Shown one piece after another: positions 34,177 through 41,180 of a stretch of 64,000 bases of DNA. Every line of letters begins with the position of its first letter. The stretch's first letter is position 1. A program made the position numbers and the translations under genes. A model generated the notes under the pieces. The model saw only the letters and a program-made list of their open reading frames with translations. It did not search any database and was not told the origin of the DNA. The stretch is taken from the NCBI RefSeq assembly GCF_014197445.1, contig NZ_JACIFO010000001.1, positions 124,001 through 188,000 of the forward strand, in the 5' to 3' direction. Origin of the DNA: Mesonia hippocampi. Lineage in GTDB: Bacteria > Bacteroidota > Bacteroidia > Flavobacteriales > Flavobacteriaceae.

Positions 34177-35321
34177 AACTTCTTGAGTTATATTACCGCT
34201 CACAATGTTGCGGTCACTTAGAACTTAGCGATGAAAGCAAAAAGATAAGTGCCGCAACTATTGAGCAACTACTTACCGAAATTTACCAAGGTAAAACTCC
34301 CGATAAAAGACAACTTTTTAAAGAAACCGCAAACGAACTTATTACAGCGGTTTACAGTGGTTATGGCAAAAATTTACATAGTGTAAGATACAACAGCACA
34401 GACTTTGTAAAACTCAATGAACTTACTTACAATGTAGGTGTATTTTCAGCCTTTAAAAACCACTCACAAATAAGAGAAACAGTAAAGCTTTTAAAAGACG
34501 AAAACGGCAATACTAGAAGTAAAAAAGACTTCATTACTGAAGCTACAAAGTTAGATAACACTTATAACAAACGTTATTTATCTGCGGAATATATTCACGC
34601 CACCAATTCTGCACAAATGGCAAGCCGTTGGCAAGAAGCGGAACGCACCAAAGAACTTTATCCTAACTTAATGTACGTTTCTGTAAACGATGATCGTACA
34701 CGACCACTGCATAAAAAATGGCACGGAATTGTTTTACCCATAGATCATCCGTTTTGGGATAAACGTTACCCGCCAAATGATTGGGGTTGCAGGTGCAGTG
34801 CAAGAAGAACCAGCAAGCCTGTTAACGATAATGGTATCGATGTAGACGATATGGTAGATTTACCAAAACAGTTTAATATAAATGTAGGAAAGACTGGAAA
34901 GGTGTTTAATGATGATCATCCTTATTTTAAAGTTCCGGGATTCGATAAAGTTGCTCAAGAAGCTTTACGAAGTTTATTACATTATCAAAGAAAGAAATTA
35001 TGGCCAGAAATAAAAGATACATTAAGAGGTAAAGTAAATACTGTTTTAGGTGAAGTAACTATTAACAATAAAGCTTTAAAAGAAGCTTTAAACCAACCAC
35101 ACAAAAACGCTTATTTAAAGAATAATTTGATTGTAGATATTCACAATTTATTAAAAGATTCTGTATTTATTACATCTATAGATAACTTTAAACCTTCACC
35201 GCATTGGGTGAAATACCACTATTTACAAGTTAAAGAATTTGAAGATATGTTTTTAATCGTTAGAGAAGACCGTAAGGGTAATTTTTTCTTCTATTCAATT
35301 ATTGATAACATGAAGGTATAA
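34170..35321 (+). CDS. Head morphogenesis protein F (gp30/SPP1 gp7-like) with C-terminal PBECR-like nuclease domain, no own start codon
   Basis: 383 codons open from the portal's A-run. No ATG, GTG or TTG lies between the last upstream stop (34149) and the conserved region, so F is probably made as a portal-F fusion of about 783 residues by -1 frameshifting. The in-frame ATG at 34617 cuts the domain in half. Head part: YIHATNSAQMASRWQEAE...NDDRTRPLHKKWHGIVLP...YPPNDWGCRC (about 140-207). The C-terminal part (about 277-383; EALNQPHKNAYLKNNLIVDIHNLLKD...FLIVREDRKGNFFFYSIID) resembles phage-Barnase-EndoU-ColicinE5/D-RelE (PBECR) domains often fused to such proteins. Confidence 0.75.
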   Translation, partial: GIKLLELYYRSQCCGHLELSDESKKISAATIEQLLTEIYQGKTPDKRQLFKETANELITAVYSGYGKNLHSVRYNSTDFVKLNELTYNVGVFSAFKNHSQIRETVKLLKDENGNTRSKKDFITEATKLDNTYNKRYLSAEYIHATNSAQMASRWQEAERTKELYPNLMYVSVNDDRTRPLHKKWHGIVLPIDHPFWDKRYPPNDWGCRCSARRTSKPVNDNGIDVDDMVDLPKQFNINVGKTGKVFNDDHPYFKVPGFDKVAQEALRSLLHYQRKKLWPEIKDTLRGKVNTVLGEVTINNKALKEALNQPHKNAYLKNNLIVDIHNLLKDSVFITSIDNFKPSPHWVKYHYLQVKEFEDMFLIVREDRKGNFFFYSIIDNMKV

Positions 35322-35323
35322 AA

Positions 35324-35382
35324 AAAACCTTAAGTCATCGCCTTGAAGGATACAGTCCAACAGGAACTACACTTAAGGTTTT
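35324..35382. terminator. Convergent terminator with internal hairpins
   Basis: AAAACCTTAAGT (35324-35335) pairs perfectly with ACTTAAGGTTTT (35371-35382). The 35-nt interior holds CCT/AGG and AGTCC/GGAACT (one bulged A) hairpins, so the whole could be a junction structure. It lies 2 bp after the F stop and 33 bp before the end of the leftward HTH gene. Confidence 0.55.
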
Positions 35383-35414
35383 CAAGTTATTGACTACAAA
35401 GATAATGAAAATAT

Positions 35415-35600
35415 TTAATTCCCGTAAACACCTTCGCCGTTAAAGATAGCGGAGGCTGTTCTTGGCGAGATAAAAAGCTCTTCGGCAATAGCCGCCAAAA
35501 TTGCACCGTGACGCCATTGGGGTTTATGTTCACTATACCACTCGTAACGTTCTCGCAAACGCTGATCTCTTTTTAATCTAAGTGTTGGGTCTTTTGGCAT
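35415..35600 (-). CDS. Small HTH protein (possible late regulator)
   Basis: 61 residues, very basic at the N-terminus (PKDPTLRLKRDQRLRERYEWY), with a helix-turn-helix-like end HGAILAAIAEELFISPRTASAIFNGEG. That end recalls Mor/C or FIS-type DNA-binding tails. Mu uses Mor and C to switch on middle and late genes, and no other candidate for that role is obvious here. It lies between early and late blocks, which fits, but the evidence is slim. Confidence 0.5.
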   Translation of the reverse strand: MPKDPTLRLKRDQRLRERYEWYSEHKPQWRHGAILAAIAEELFISPRTASAIFNGEGVYGN

Positions 35601-35654
35601 AATGGTGCAAAGATAGTTGAGGCTACTAAAATATACAAAACCCCTATAAAAAAC

Positions 35655-35678
35655 AAAACCCGCACAATGGCGGGTTTT
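35655..35678 (-). terminator. Terminator after the prophage lipoprotein gene
   Basis: AAAACCCGC (35655-35663) pairs with GCGGGTTTT (35670-35678) around a 6-nt loop, followed by T-rich sequence on both strands. It lies 17 bp beyond the lipoprotein stop. Confidence 0.72.
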
Positions 35679-35694
35679 TGATAGTATATAAATA

Positions 35695-36117
35695 TTATTG
35701 ACTTACGTTTATATTTATTATTTTCTTTTCGTCTGGGTATATTTGTAGTTGTACGTTATAAGTAAAAGGTATATCTACTCCTAAACTATTATTAGCTTTC
35801 CCTTTTCCGTTAATTACTACTAATCCATTATCAGCATCAGTAACAACTGCTTTTATAAATGTTGGGCTTTCGTTAAAATTATACTCTACCGAATTAGGTA
35901 GAGTAAATTTACTCTTTAATTGAGTGTCTATTTTATCTATTAACTCATAACCTTCATCATCTGGGCTGTTCAAGTAAGCCTTAAGCCATTGTTCTTTTTG
36001 CTCAAAAGTAGCGTCTTGCCAACTTGTTTTAACGACACCCGTATTCTTAGAACTCTCAGCACAACTGGAAATAAGTATAGTTGTAGTAACTGCAAGTATA
36101 AATAGTATTTTTTTCAT
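35695..36117 (-). CDS. Prophage-encoded lipoprotein (candidate lysogenic-conversion gene)
   Basis: 140 residues with a clear lipoprotein signal peptide and lipobox ISSC (Cys19), then a small soluble domain (TFEQKEQWLKAYLNSPDDEGYELIDKIDTQLKSKFTLPNSVEYNF...). No family is recognised. It has its own terminator and a 39-bp gap upstream, so it may be expressed on its own, as moron genes are. Surface lipoproteins of prophages often block superinfection at the receptor; that role here is a guess. Confidence 0.55.
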   Translation of the reverse strand: MKKILFILAVTTTILISSCAESSKNTGVVKTSWQDATFEQKEQWLKAYLNSPDDEGYELIDKIDTQLKSKFTLPNSVEYNFNESPTFIKAVVTDADNGLVVINGKGKANNSLGVDIPFTYNVQLQIYPDEKKIININVSQ

Positions 36118-36156
36118 TAATATGAGAAGTTTTTAAATATTATATCTCAAATATAA

Positions 36157-36522
36157 TCAAATTTTAATAACATCTGCTGGCACCATTATTACACCACCAG
36201 CATTAATATGGTTTTTAGTAGCGGCTAGAGCATCTTGTAACAACTTCTTATTATATACTTTTCTCTTTTTATAGTAGCTTTTTAAGTATTGACGGTACAT
36301 TTCCCACTCTTTATCATTTGCAGGGCTAAAAACGGTTAAATCGTGCTTCAAACCTTGTGGTACTTTATACATGTGACTAATAGCTTTGCCTTCACAATGC
36401 ACGCAACGCATAAAAAATGGCGTTACTCCTTGGTCACGATGTTTTACTACGGTGTTTTTACCACAATCACCGCAGGTATAGGCGTTTACTTTTTTATTGG
36501 TTTTGTCTTGTATAATTTCCAT
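36157..36522 (-). CDS. Small zinc-ribbon phage protein
   Basis: 121 residues. Two cysteine pairs, TCGDCGKNT (about 16-24) and RCVHCEGKA (about 39-47), form a zinc ribbon. The rest is basic and helical (YRQYLKSYYKKRKVYNKKLL). Probably nucleic-acid binding. It is at the distal end of the leftward early operon. Family not recognised. Confidence 0.5.
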   Translation of the reverse strand: MEIIQDKTNKKVNAYTCGDCGKNTVVKHRDQGVTPFFMRCVHCEGKAISHMYKVPQGLKHDLTVFSPANDKEWEMYRQYLKSYYKKRKVYNKKLLQDALAATKNHINAGGVIMVPADVIKI

Positions 36523-36544
36523 TTAATCTTGTTTTAAAAGTCGT

Positions 36545-36676
36545 TTAATTACATTTTAACCATGCTACAATAGCAAATAATATCAACATAACAACGCAAA
36601 TAAATGCGCCACTTGGGTTTGGGTCGGGACTGCCTTTTATGTAGGGATCGTCATCCCATTCGGGGTCATGTTTCAT
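36545..36676 (-). CDS. 43-residue membrane protein
   Basis: Short frame with ATG at 36676 overlapping the upstream gene's stop by 4 bp. Product: an acidic, proline-rich N-terminus (MKHDPEWDDDPYIKGSPDPN) and one membrane helix (FICVVMLILFAIVAWL) near the C-terminus. Overlap with its neighbour and a sensible topology support translation. Function unknown. Confidence 0.5.
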   Translation of the reverse strand: MKHDPEWDDDPYIKGSPDPNPSGAFICVVMLILFAIVAWLKCN

Positions 36677-36987
36677 AATTTCTTATTGTTTTTAATTTCT
36701 TCAATTAATAAACCGTCTTTTCTTTTCCAGCTTCCATTTTCTAAAATTTCAAGCGGTACAAACTCGGTTAAACTTTCTGTATTGACAAAACGACCGTTGT
36801 ATATGTGAGCGTGAAAATTGCAATGCAATATTTCGCCATGTTCATCTATGTAAAGTTTTGTCATATCTTGACCGAAGTCGGAAAGGATAATTTTTTTATC
36901 GTAGGTTTTGTCTAACCAAGCGTTGAAACTCGCTTGGTTAGCAAATCTTTTGTTTACGTGTTGTGGTGTTAATTTTGATAAGTCCAT
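36673..36987 (-). CDS. Phage early protein, unknown (104 residues)
   Basis: Soluble protein starting MDLSKLTPQHVNKRFANQAS. It has the stretch KLYIDEHGEILHCNFHAHIYNGRFV in the middle and a Lys-rich end. No motif recognised. It is spaced 3 bp from its upstream neighbour in the early operon. Confidence 0.42.
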   Translation of the reverse strand: MDLSKLTPQHVNKRFANQASFNAWLDKTYDKKIILSDFGQDMTKLYIDEHGEILHCNFHAHIYNGRFVNTESLTEFVPLEILENGSWKRKDGLLIEEIKNNKKL

Positions 36988-36990
36988 TTT

Positions 36991-37266
36991 CTAAATTTTA
37001 GGTTCTTTTAAATCAATTATTTTTACTTCTGTTTCTATTTTTTGCACCCCAACCAACTCTCTTGGCGACTCACCAAATCTAAGCGTGGAGTTAAAATAAC
37101 TAATAACTTCCTTAGCTAGTGTAAAAGCTTCTTTGTCTGTTTTTGGAGCTGAAAATGTTTCGTAACGAGTTTTTAAACCTGTTAACTTTTCTTTCCAAGA
37201 AAGCTCTGAACCTTGATTACGTACTTTTATTTCGTAGTGTGTGGAATGGATAGTTTTCTCTGACAT
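36991..37266 (-). CDS. Phage early protein, unknown (91 residues)
   Basis: Soluble, mixed charge (SEKTIHSTHYEIKVRNQGSELSWKEK...TDKEAFTLAKEVISYFNSTLRFG). No motif is recognised. It follows the preceding gene by 5 bp in the early operon, so is very likely translated. Confidence 0.42.
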   Translation of the reverse strand: MSEKTIHSTHYEIKVRNQGSELSWKEKLTGLKTRYETFSAPKTDKEAFTLAKEVISYFNSTLRFGESPRELVGVQKIETEVKIIDLKEPKI

Positions 37267-37271
37267 ACTTA

Positions 37272-37868
37272 TTATTTTTTAGCGTTATTAATTCTTTGTT
37301 GAGCTTGATGCTGTCCATATACTTTCATGGCTTTGCGTTGTTTCTCTATATGCGTGGAGGCAAGCGAATCGCCCATCGTACGCATTTGTACTTTTGCTTG
37401 AGCGTGGTTCTGGTAGCTTTGCTCGGCTGCCGCCGAACATCGCTTATCAAAATAATCTTTAAACCATTTCATTACGGTAGGAATACTTAACCTATCGTAC
37501 ACTTTTCCTAACTCACCATTTTTTACCTGGGCAAAAATCAAATTGACATCGGCAATATTTAGGCTGCGGTAATTTTCTACAATCCGAAAGGCTAAATCGT
37601 CTATTTGAGTTTCGGTAAGTGGCTTACGTAAATCTAATACTGCATTGAGGTCGATAAGCCATAGTTTTAGATAGGCTTCTACAGATTTTACACCTAGTTG
37701 ACGTTTTAAAACGCTTAGTCTTGGTGCGTCTGAATTGATTGCCAAAGCTATACTTTTACAATGGCTATATTGCCTCATGGCATTACGCGGTGCGTAAGTC
37801 GTTAATAACGCTTTGGAGGTAATCGTCGCTAATGCCTTTGTTTCCTGTTTTTGCAACTTGTTGGACAT
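37272..37868 (-). CDS. Phage early protein, unknown (198 residues)
   Basis: Helical, Gln/Lys-rich protein: SVLKRQLGVKSVEAYLKLWLIDLNAVLDLRKPLTETQIDDLAFRIVENYRSLNIADVNLIFAQVKNGELGKVYDRLSIPTVMKWFKDYF, then a disordered Gln/Lys tail. This layout recalls small replication-helper-like proteins of Bacteroidota phages, but I cannot name the family. The ATG at 37868 overlaps the upstream gene by 86 bp; an alternative ATG at 37778 would avoid the overlap. Confidence 0.45.
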   Translation of the reverse strand: MSNKLQKQETKALATITSKALLTTYAPRNAMRQYSHCKSIALAINSDAPRLSVLKRQLGVKSVEAYLKLWLIDLNAVLDLRKPLTETQIDDLAFRIVENYRSLNIADVNLIFAQVKNGELGKVYDRLSIPTVMKWFKDYFDKRCSAAAEQSYQNHAQAKVQMRTMGDSLASTHIEKQRKAMKVYGQHQAQQRINNAKK

Positions 37869-38346
37869 TTTGTATAATTTTATTGAGTTGGGAATTGATG
37901 TACTTTAGATCGCAATTTTTACGGTGGAATTCATCCAGTCGTTTCCAATTATCTAGCAAAGCTCGCCACGTGGCAAGAGCTTCGGGTTCTGTTCCTGCAA
38001 CTTTTTTTAAATAGACTATTATCTGTTTTAAGTGCTTAGCATCGGTACCTGTATATTTTGGAGGTACAGAGTTTTCATTCTCGTAAAAAGCAAACCACGC
38101 ATCCGTGAAGTGGGTATAAAGGCTTTTTTGTTTCTCTATTTTGATGTAGTTTATTTTTCCTTTATAGAGGTTTTGATAAGCGCTTAAATTACTTTCGGTG
38201 TGCGGTATTATACGTCCGATTTCTTTTAGCATTATACTATCAAGTTTCCCTTTAAGATGCTCTACACGTTTAAATTTGTTGTTTACGTAGGTAACTTTTA
38301 GGTTGAGCCCTGTGCTAATACTTTCTATTTTATAATGGGTGGTCAT
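37783..38346 (-). CDS. Phage early protein, unknown (187 residues)
   Basis: Two parts: a beta-rich start (YKIESISTGLNLKVTYVNNKFKRVEHLKG) and a helical end (LKQIIVYLKKVAGTEPEALATWRALLDNWKRLDEFHRKN...). No motif recognised. Its 3' end may be read in two frames because the next gene's first ATG lies 86 bp inside it. Confidence 0.42.
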   Translation of the reverse strand: MTTHYKIESISTGLNLKVTYVNNKFKRVEHLKGKLDSIMLKEIGRIIPHTESNLSAYQNLYKGKINYIKIEKQKSLYTHFTDAWFAFYENENSVPPKYTGTDAKHLKQIIVYLKKVAGTEPEALATWRALLDNWKRLDEFHRKNCDLKYINSQLNKIIQNVQQVAKTGNKGISDDYLQSVINDLRTA

Positions 38347-38503
38347 TTTTTTTTAATATTTTGAGAGCCTCTTTATGTTCTTTGAGCTCTTGTTTACACT
38401 CATTTATAATTCGTTGGCTAAAATTTCTAGGGTCAGACCAAGTTCTAAGTTCTAAGTTTAAACCATGTATGGCGTGTTCTAGTGTTTCTATAGCACTTTT
38501 CAT
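38330..38503 (-). CDS. 57-residue helical phage protein
   Basis: A frame from ATG 38503 to a stop at 38330, overlapping the next gene's start by 17 bp. Product (MKSAIETLEHAIHGLNLELR...INECKQELKEHKEALKILKK) is a charged helix, possibly coiled coil. It directly follows another 57-residue helical gene. Close packing supports it; function unknown. Confidence 0.45.
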   Translation of the reverse strand: MKSAIETLEHAIHGLNLELRTWSDPRNFSQRIINECKQELKEHKEALKILKKNDHPL

Positions 38504-38677
38504 TTAAACTCTGTTTTCAGTTTTATTTTCTTGCTCTTTTAAAATGAGTTCTAGGCATTCTACGGTGTTGGCTAAAGCTTCTTTTTTGCCGTGCAGATAG
38601 TTTATTTTTGCTTCAATACTGTCTAATTCAATTTTCCAGCATTCTATGTTGTGTTTTAAGCTTTCTGTTAAGTTCAT
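38504..38677 (-). CDS. 57-residue coiled-coil phage protein
   Basis: ATG at 38677, stop at 38504, immediately adjacent to the next ATG. The product (MNLTESLKHNIECWKIELDS...LHGKKEALANTVECLELILKE) is almost all helix with heptad-like leucines and resembles its 57-residue neighbour in size and composition. They may be distant duplicates. Confidence 0.45.
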   Translation of the reverse strand: MNLTESLKHNIECWKIELDSIEAKINYLHGKKEALANTVECLELILKEQENKTENRV

Positions 38678-38678
38678 A

Positions 38679-38834
38679 CTAACACTCTGTTTTTGGCTCT
38701 GTTAACTGCTTGCCGCAAAAACGACAAGCAATTACAGTGGTTTCACAATTTGCGGTGGCTTTTAGCACTTTCAAATACTTCGCTTCTTCTGGATGCTTGC
38801 AAACGTCTTGATAGCTTAGGTATCTCTTTTTCAT
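38679..38834 (-). CDS. 51-residue zinc-finger-like phage protein
   Basis: ATG at 38834 overlaps the upstream GemA-like gene by 4 bp. The product has a CRFCGKQL motif with two further Cys (Cys12 in QDVCKHPE, and a C-terminal Cys), enough for one metal site. It is strongly basic. Function unknown; a small DNA- or RNA-binding role is possible. Confidence 0.45.
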   Translation of the reverse strand: MKKRYLSYQDVCKHPEEAKYLKVLKATANCETTVIACRFCGKQLTEPKTEC

Positions 38835-39241
38835 TTTGCTCCATATTTTTTGCCCAATATGGACTCAAGGCAATTTATAAGCGTGCTTAGTTCTGTTGAG
38901 TCCATATTTTGTAATGGTTTGGGTACGGGGCTTTTTTTGCTCTTAAGAAAATCGCTTAACCTATCCATATCGGCAATAATACCGTAACGCTCGCTTGATT
39001 TTGTCCAGCCTATTTGACGCAATAAGCTAAGTATATAACTATGCTGTTGGTTATTCTTATCAAAATAAGCCCAGTGCGTAGTTAACGATGCTATTAATTG
39101 CTTGGCTTGTGATGCGGTAAGCTCTTTGGCTTCGGTTTTATCATCACAGCCTGTTATGTGACGTACATGGAGAGCTTCGGTTTCTTTTGAATACCTGAAA
39201 AGCTTGTATAATTGCTTGCGTTGTGATGATACTGCTTTCAT
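38831..39241 (-). CDS. GemA/gp16-like regulator (DUF1018-like)
   Basis: 136 residues. The region LTASQAKQLIASLTTHWAYFD...HSYILSLLRQIGWTKSSERYGIIADMDRLSDFLKSKKSP followed by STELSTLINCLESILG resembles Mu gp16/GemA (DUF1018), which has a QLxxIxALxRQLGW core and a C-terminal helical pair. GemA-like proteins act in early regulation and host DNA topology in Mu. The early-operon position agrees. Confidence 0.5.
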   Translation of the reverse strand: MKAVSSQRKQLYKLFRYSKETEALHVRHITGCDDKTEAKELTASQAKQLIASLTTHWAYFDKNNQQHSYILSLLRQIGWTKSSERYGIIADMDRLSDFLKSKKSPVPKPLQNMDSTELSTLINCLESILGKKYGAK

Positions 39242-39507
39242 AGTTTATATTCTGCTTTACCTGTTACACCAAAGTTCTCTACGGCTTGCAAATGCCTTTG
39301 AAAAGTGGCTATTTGTGCAGGATTCATTTTAGGGTTGCCAATCCAGTTTCCCGATTGATCTCTATGTACTTGCATGCCATCTACTAAGTATAAATCGTCG
39401 TTCAATTGTTCTATTACAATGGCTTTTGCATTTTCCAATTGTTTTGCTTTTTCTAAAGCAGCTAACGCCTCTTGACGTTGCTGCTGTTGTAATTCGTATA
39501 GGCTCAT
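39238..39507 (-). CDS. Phage early protein, unknown (89 residues)
   Basis: A Gln/Ala/Glu-rich N-terminal helix (MSLYELQQQQRQEALAALEKAKQLE) is followed by a small beta part (DLYLVDGMQVHRDQSGNWIGNPKM). No motif recognised. It overlaps neighbours by 4 bp on each side. Confidence 0.42.
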   Translation of the reverse strand: MSLYELQQQQRQEALAALEKAKQLENAKAIVIEQLNDDLYLVDGMQVHRDQSGNWIGNPKMNPAQIATFQRHLQAVENFGVTGKAEYKL

Positions 39508-39644
39508 TCTTCCAAAAGATTAAAAGAAACACGCTCTTGTATTTTAGTATCTTTATAGTCTTCGTAAAATTTAAAAAGTTCATGTTCTTCACTTATTGTT
39601 TCTGGGTGAATCTCTAAAGTATTATTAACTATTTTTGCTTTCAT
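39504..39644 (-). CDS. 46-residue acidic phage protein
   Basis: ATG 39644 to stop 39504, overlapping the next gene's start by 4 bp. The product (MKAKIVNNTLEIHPETISEE...FKFYEDYKDTKIQERVSFNL) is acidic and soluble. The overlap argues for a real gene. Function unknown. Confidence 0.42.
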   Translation of the reverse strand: MKAKIVNNTLEIHPETISEEHELFKFYEDYKDTKIQERVSFNLLEE

Positions 39645-39647
39645 TTT

Positions 39648-39826
39648 TTATTGAATTTCTGTTTGTAAACTATAATTAAACTGGTCTCGTAATTCCGCTA
39701 ATGGGGGGGTATTTCTGCTATATTCCAAGGTACGTAAACTGTCTTCTTTCGAGAACTATACCGAAACATCTTTTTTATTTTCTGATGCAGATAATAGCGC
39801 CTATTGGTTTTTGATGTCTGTTTCAT
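39648..39826 (-). pseudogene. Small basic phage gene with a frame break at a C7 run
   Basis: ATG at 39826 gives a basic protein (MKQTSKTNRRYYLHQKIKKM...TVYVPWNIAEIPPH) that stops at 39698 just after seven C residues (plus-strand G7). Reading one C twice (-1), or adding one C, continues as PPPLAELRDQFNYSLQTEIQ to a stop at 39648, 3 bp before the next gene's ATG. The restored length is 59 residues. It may be a broken gene, a sequencing homopolymer error, or a third frameshift site. Confidence 0.45.
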
Positions 39827-40025
39827 GTTGTTTTAATTTTTTAAGCTCTTCCATATAGTAGAGGCAATTGCCAAAAAACTCTATTGTTTTTTTATTTTGA
39901 CGTTTAGTTTTTGGCGTTCTCTTGTACTTTTGCTCTTCTTGTGCATCTGCAACGGCTCTTTTAAGAGCATAAATCATCTCGTCTAACGGAATGCAATCAA
40001 GCTTTAATTTTACTTTTGTTGGCAT
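39801..40025 (-). CDS. Phage early protein, unknown (74 residues)
   Basis: I take the ATG at 40025 (MPTKVKLKLDCIPLDEMIYALKRAVADAQ), 2 bp after the upstream stop; a more distal ATG at 40064 would overlap that gene by 37 bp. The product is helical and basic with an internal KYKRTPKTKRQNKK stretch. No family recognised. Confidence 0.45.
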   Translation of the reverse strand: MPTKVKLKLDCIPLDEMIYALKRAVADAQEEQKYKRTPKTKRQNKKTIEFFGNCLYYMEELKKLKQHETDIKNQ

Positions 40026-40027
40026 AA

Positions 40028-40678
40028 CTATAAGCTTGAGAATTGAAGTGAAACATCTTGCCATTTTTTGTTTTTATCGCGGATATAGCATCGGCAGTAT
40101 AATGCGGTTCCAGATACACGACGACATTGCTCGAGCTTTTCTACCTCTTTAAGAATTTCTGTATGGCCTAGCTTTACGGCTCTAGTCTTAACCTTTGTTA
40201 TCAATCTCGGATCGTAATCTCCCTTTGAATTCTTAATAAGTATATCATTAATGTAGCCGTACATACCTTTGTTACGCCCCTCAAACTTCGCCTTAAACAT
40301 ATCTTTTATGGTATTGATATGTACTACAGCGTTTTCATCAAACTCTAGTATAGATTGACGATCTACCGTTACCTTCATGGTGTCATTTTCGTCTTTCATA
40401 GTAAAAGACTGCACCTCACGGGCTTCTTTGCCTTCCATCTTATACATACGCTCGTAAAGCTCGTTAGCTTTGCTGATTGTATAATCTTTAAGCTGACGCA
40501 TTTCCGCTTGTATTTGCTGAAACTTAGATGCTGTATGCTGTAGAAAATTGTCTTTATCTTCTATGAATTGCTTTTTAGCTTTTTGTTTTTCTGCCTTTTC
40601 TGCTTTTTCTTGGTTCTCGAGATACGCCTTAATTTCGGCTTTACTCATTTCTGAAATTGGTTTATTTTGTTTTTCCAT
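40028..40678 (-). CDS. DUF3164-family phage early protein
   Basis: 216 residues: a Lys/Glu coiled-coil start (about 10-75), then SFTMKDENDTMKVTVDRQSILEFDENAVVHINTIKDMF, and an end with CRRVSGTALYCRCYIRDKNKKWQDVSLQFSSL. The central D-xxxKVxVxRQxxLxFDE and the Y-x-R-CYxRDKNxKWQ-xxxL end match DUF3164, a common early gene in Mu-like phages. The function is not established. Confidence 0.68.
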   Translation of the reverse strand: MEKQNKPISEMSKAEIKAYLENQEKAEKAEKQKAKKQFIEDKDNFLQHTASKFQQIQAEMRQLKDYTISKANELYERMYKMEGKEAREVQSFTMKDENDTMKVTVDRQSILEFDENAVVHINTIKDMFKAKFEGRNKGMYGYINDILIKNSKGDYDPRLITKVKTRAVKLGHTEILKEVEKLEQCRRVSGTALYCRCYIRDKNKKWQDVSLQFSSL

Positions 40679-40679
40679 T

Positions 40680-41171
40680 TTACTCGTTTAAGGTGTTAAT
40701 TATTATGTTTTTTACCGTAATCGATTCTGCTACTCCTGATAGTATCATATTTCTAAGTCGTGGTTCGTTTAAAAAGCAGATGGCGAAGCCAGAAGATAAA
40801 TCATCAAATTTGCCATCAACATGTAGTGAAATTTTATTTTTTGTTTTTGCCGATTCCATAGAAAAATTAAAATTGCCTGTTTTCATTTGCTCAGCTATTG
40901 CTATACATCCTCCTTCGATAGACTCCTTTGGATATTTTGCATCTACTATAAATTCATAACAAATACTATCTCCTGATTGCTTTTGATTAACTAAGCCAGA
41001 CCCTATAAACATAATTAGCACATGAACAGGTACAGTTTCAGAAACATTGAGTTTTACCTCTGTTGCAACTTCTGTTTTTTTACTTTTTAATTTTGCATTT
41101 GGAAACTTGTCTTTTACCATTCTTGTTAATATTTCAAGCTCTGTTACTGTTCTTTTTTCTGTAGTTTTCAT
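40680..41171 (-). CDS. Phage early protein, unknown (163 residues)
   Basis: Soluble protein, beta-rich in the middle (VKLNVSETVPVHVLIMFIGSGLVNQKQSGDSICYEFIVDAKYP). No motif recognised. It ends 1 bp before the DUF3164-like gene. Confidence 0.4.
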   Translation of the reverse strand: MKTTEKRTVTELEILTRMVKDKFPNAKLKSKKTEVATEVKLNVSETVPVHVLIMFIGSGLVNQKQSGDSICYEFIVDAKYPKESIEGGCIAIAEQMKTGNFNFSMESAKTKNKISLHVDGKFDDLSSGFAICFLNEPRLRNMILSGVAESITVKNIIINTLNE

Positions 41172-41180
41172 GTTGTTGTT

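Noticed and set aside
38693-38890. Rightward 65-codon frame in the early region
   Set aside because: It is antisense to the 51-residue zinc-finger-like gene and the GemA-like gene, which fit the operon.
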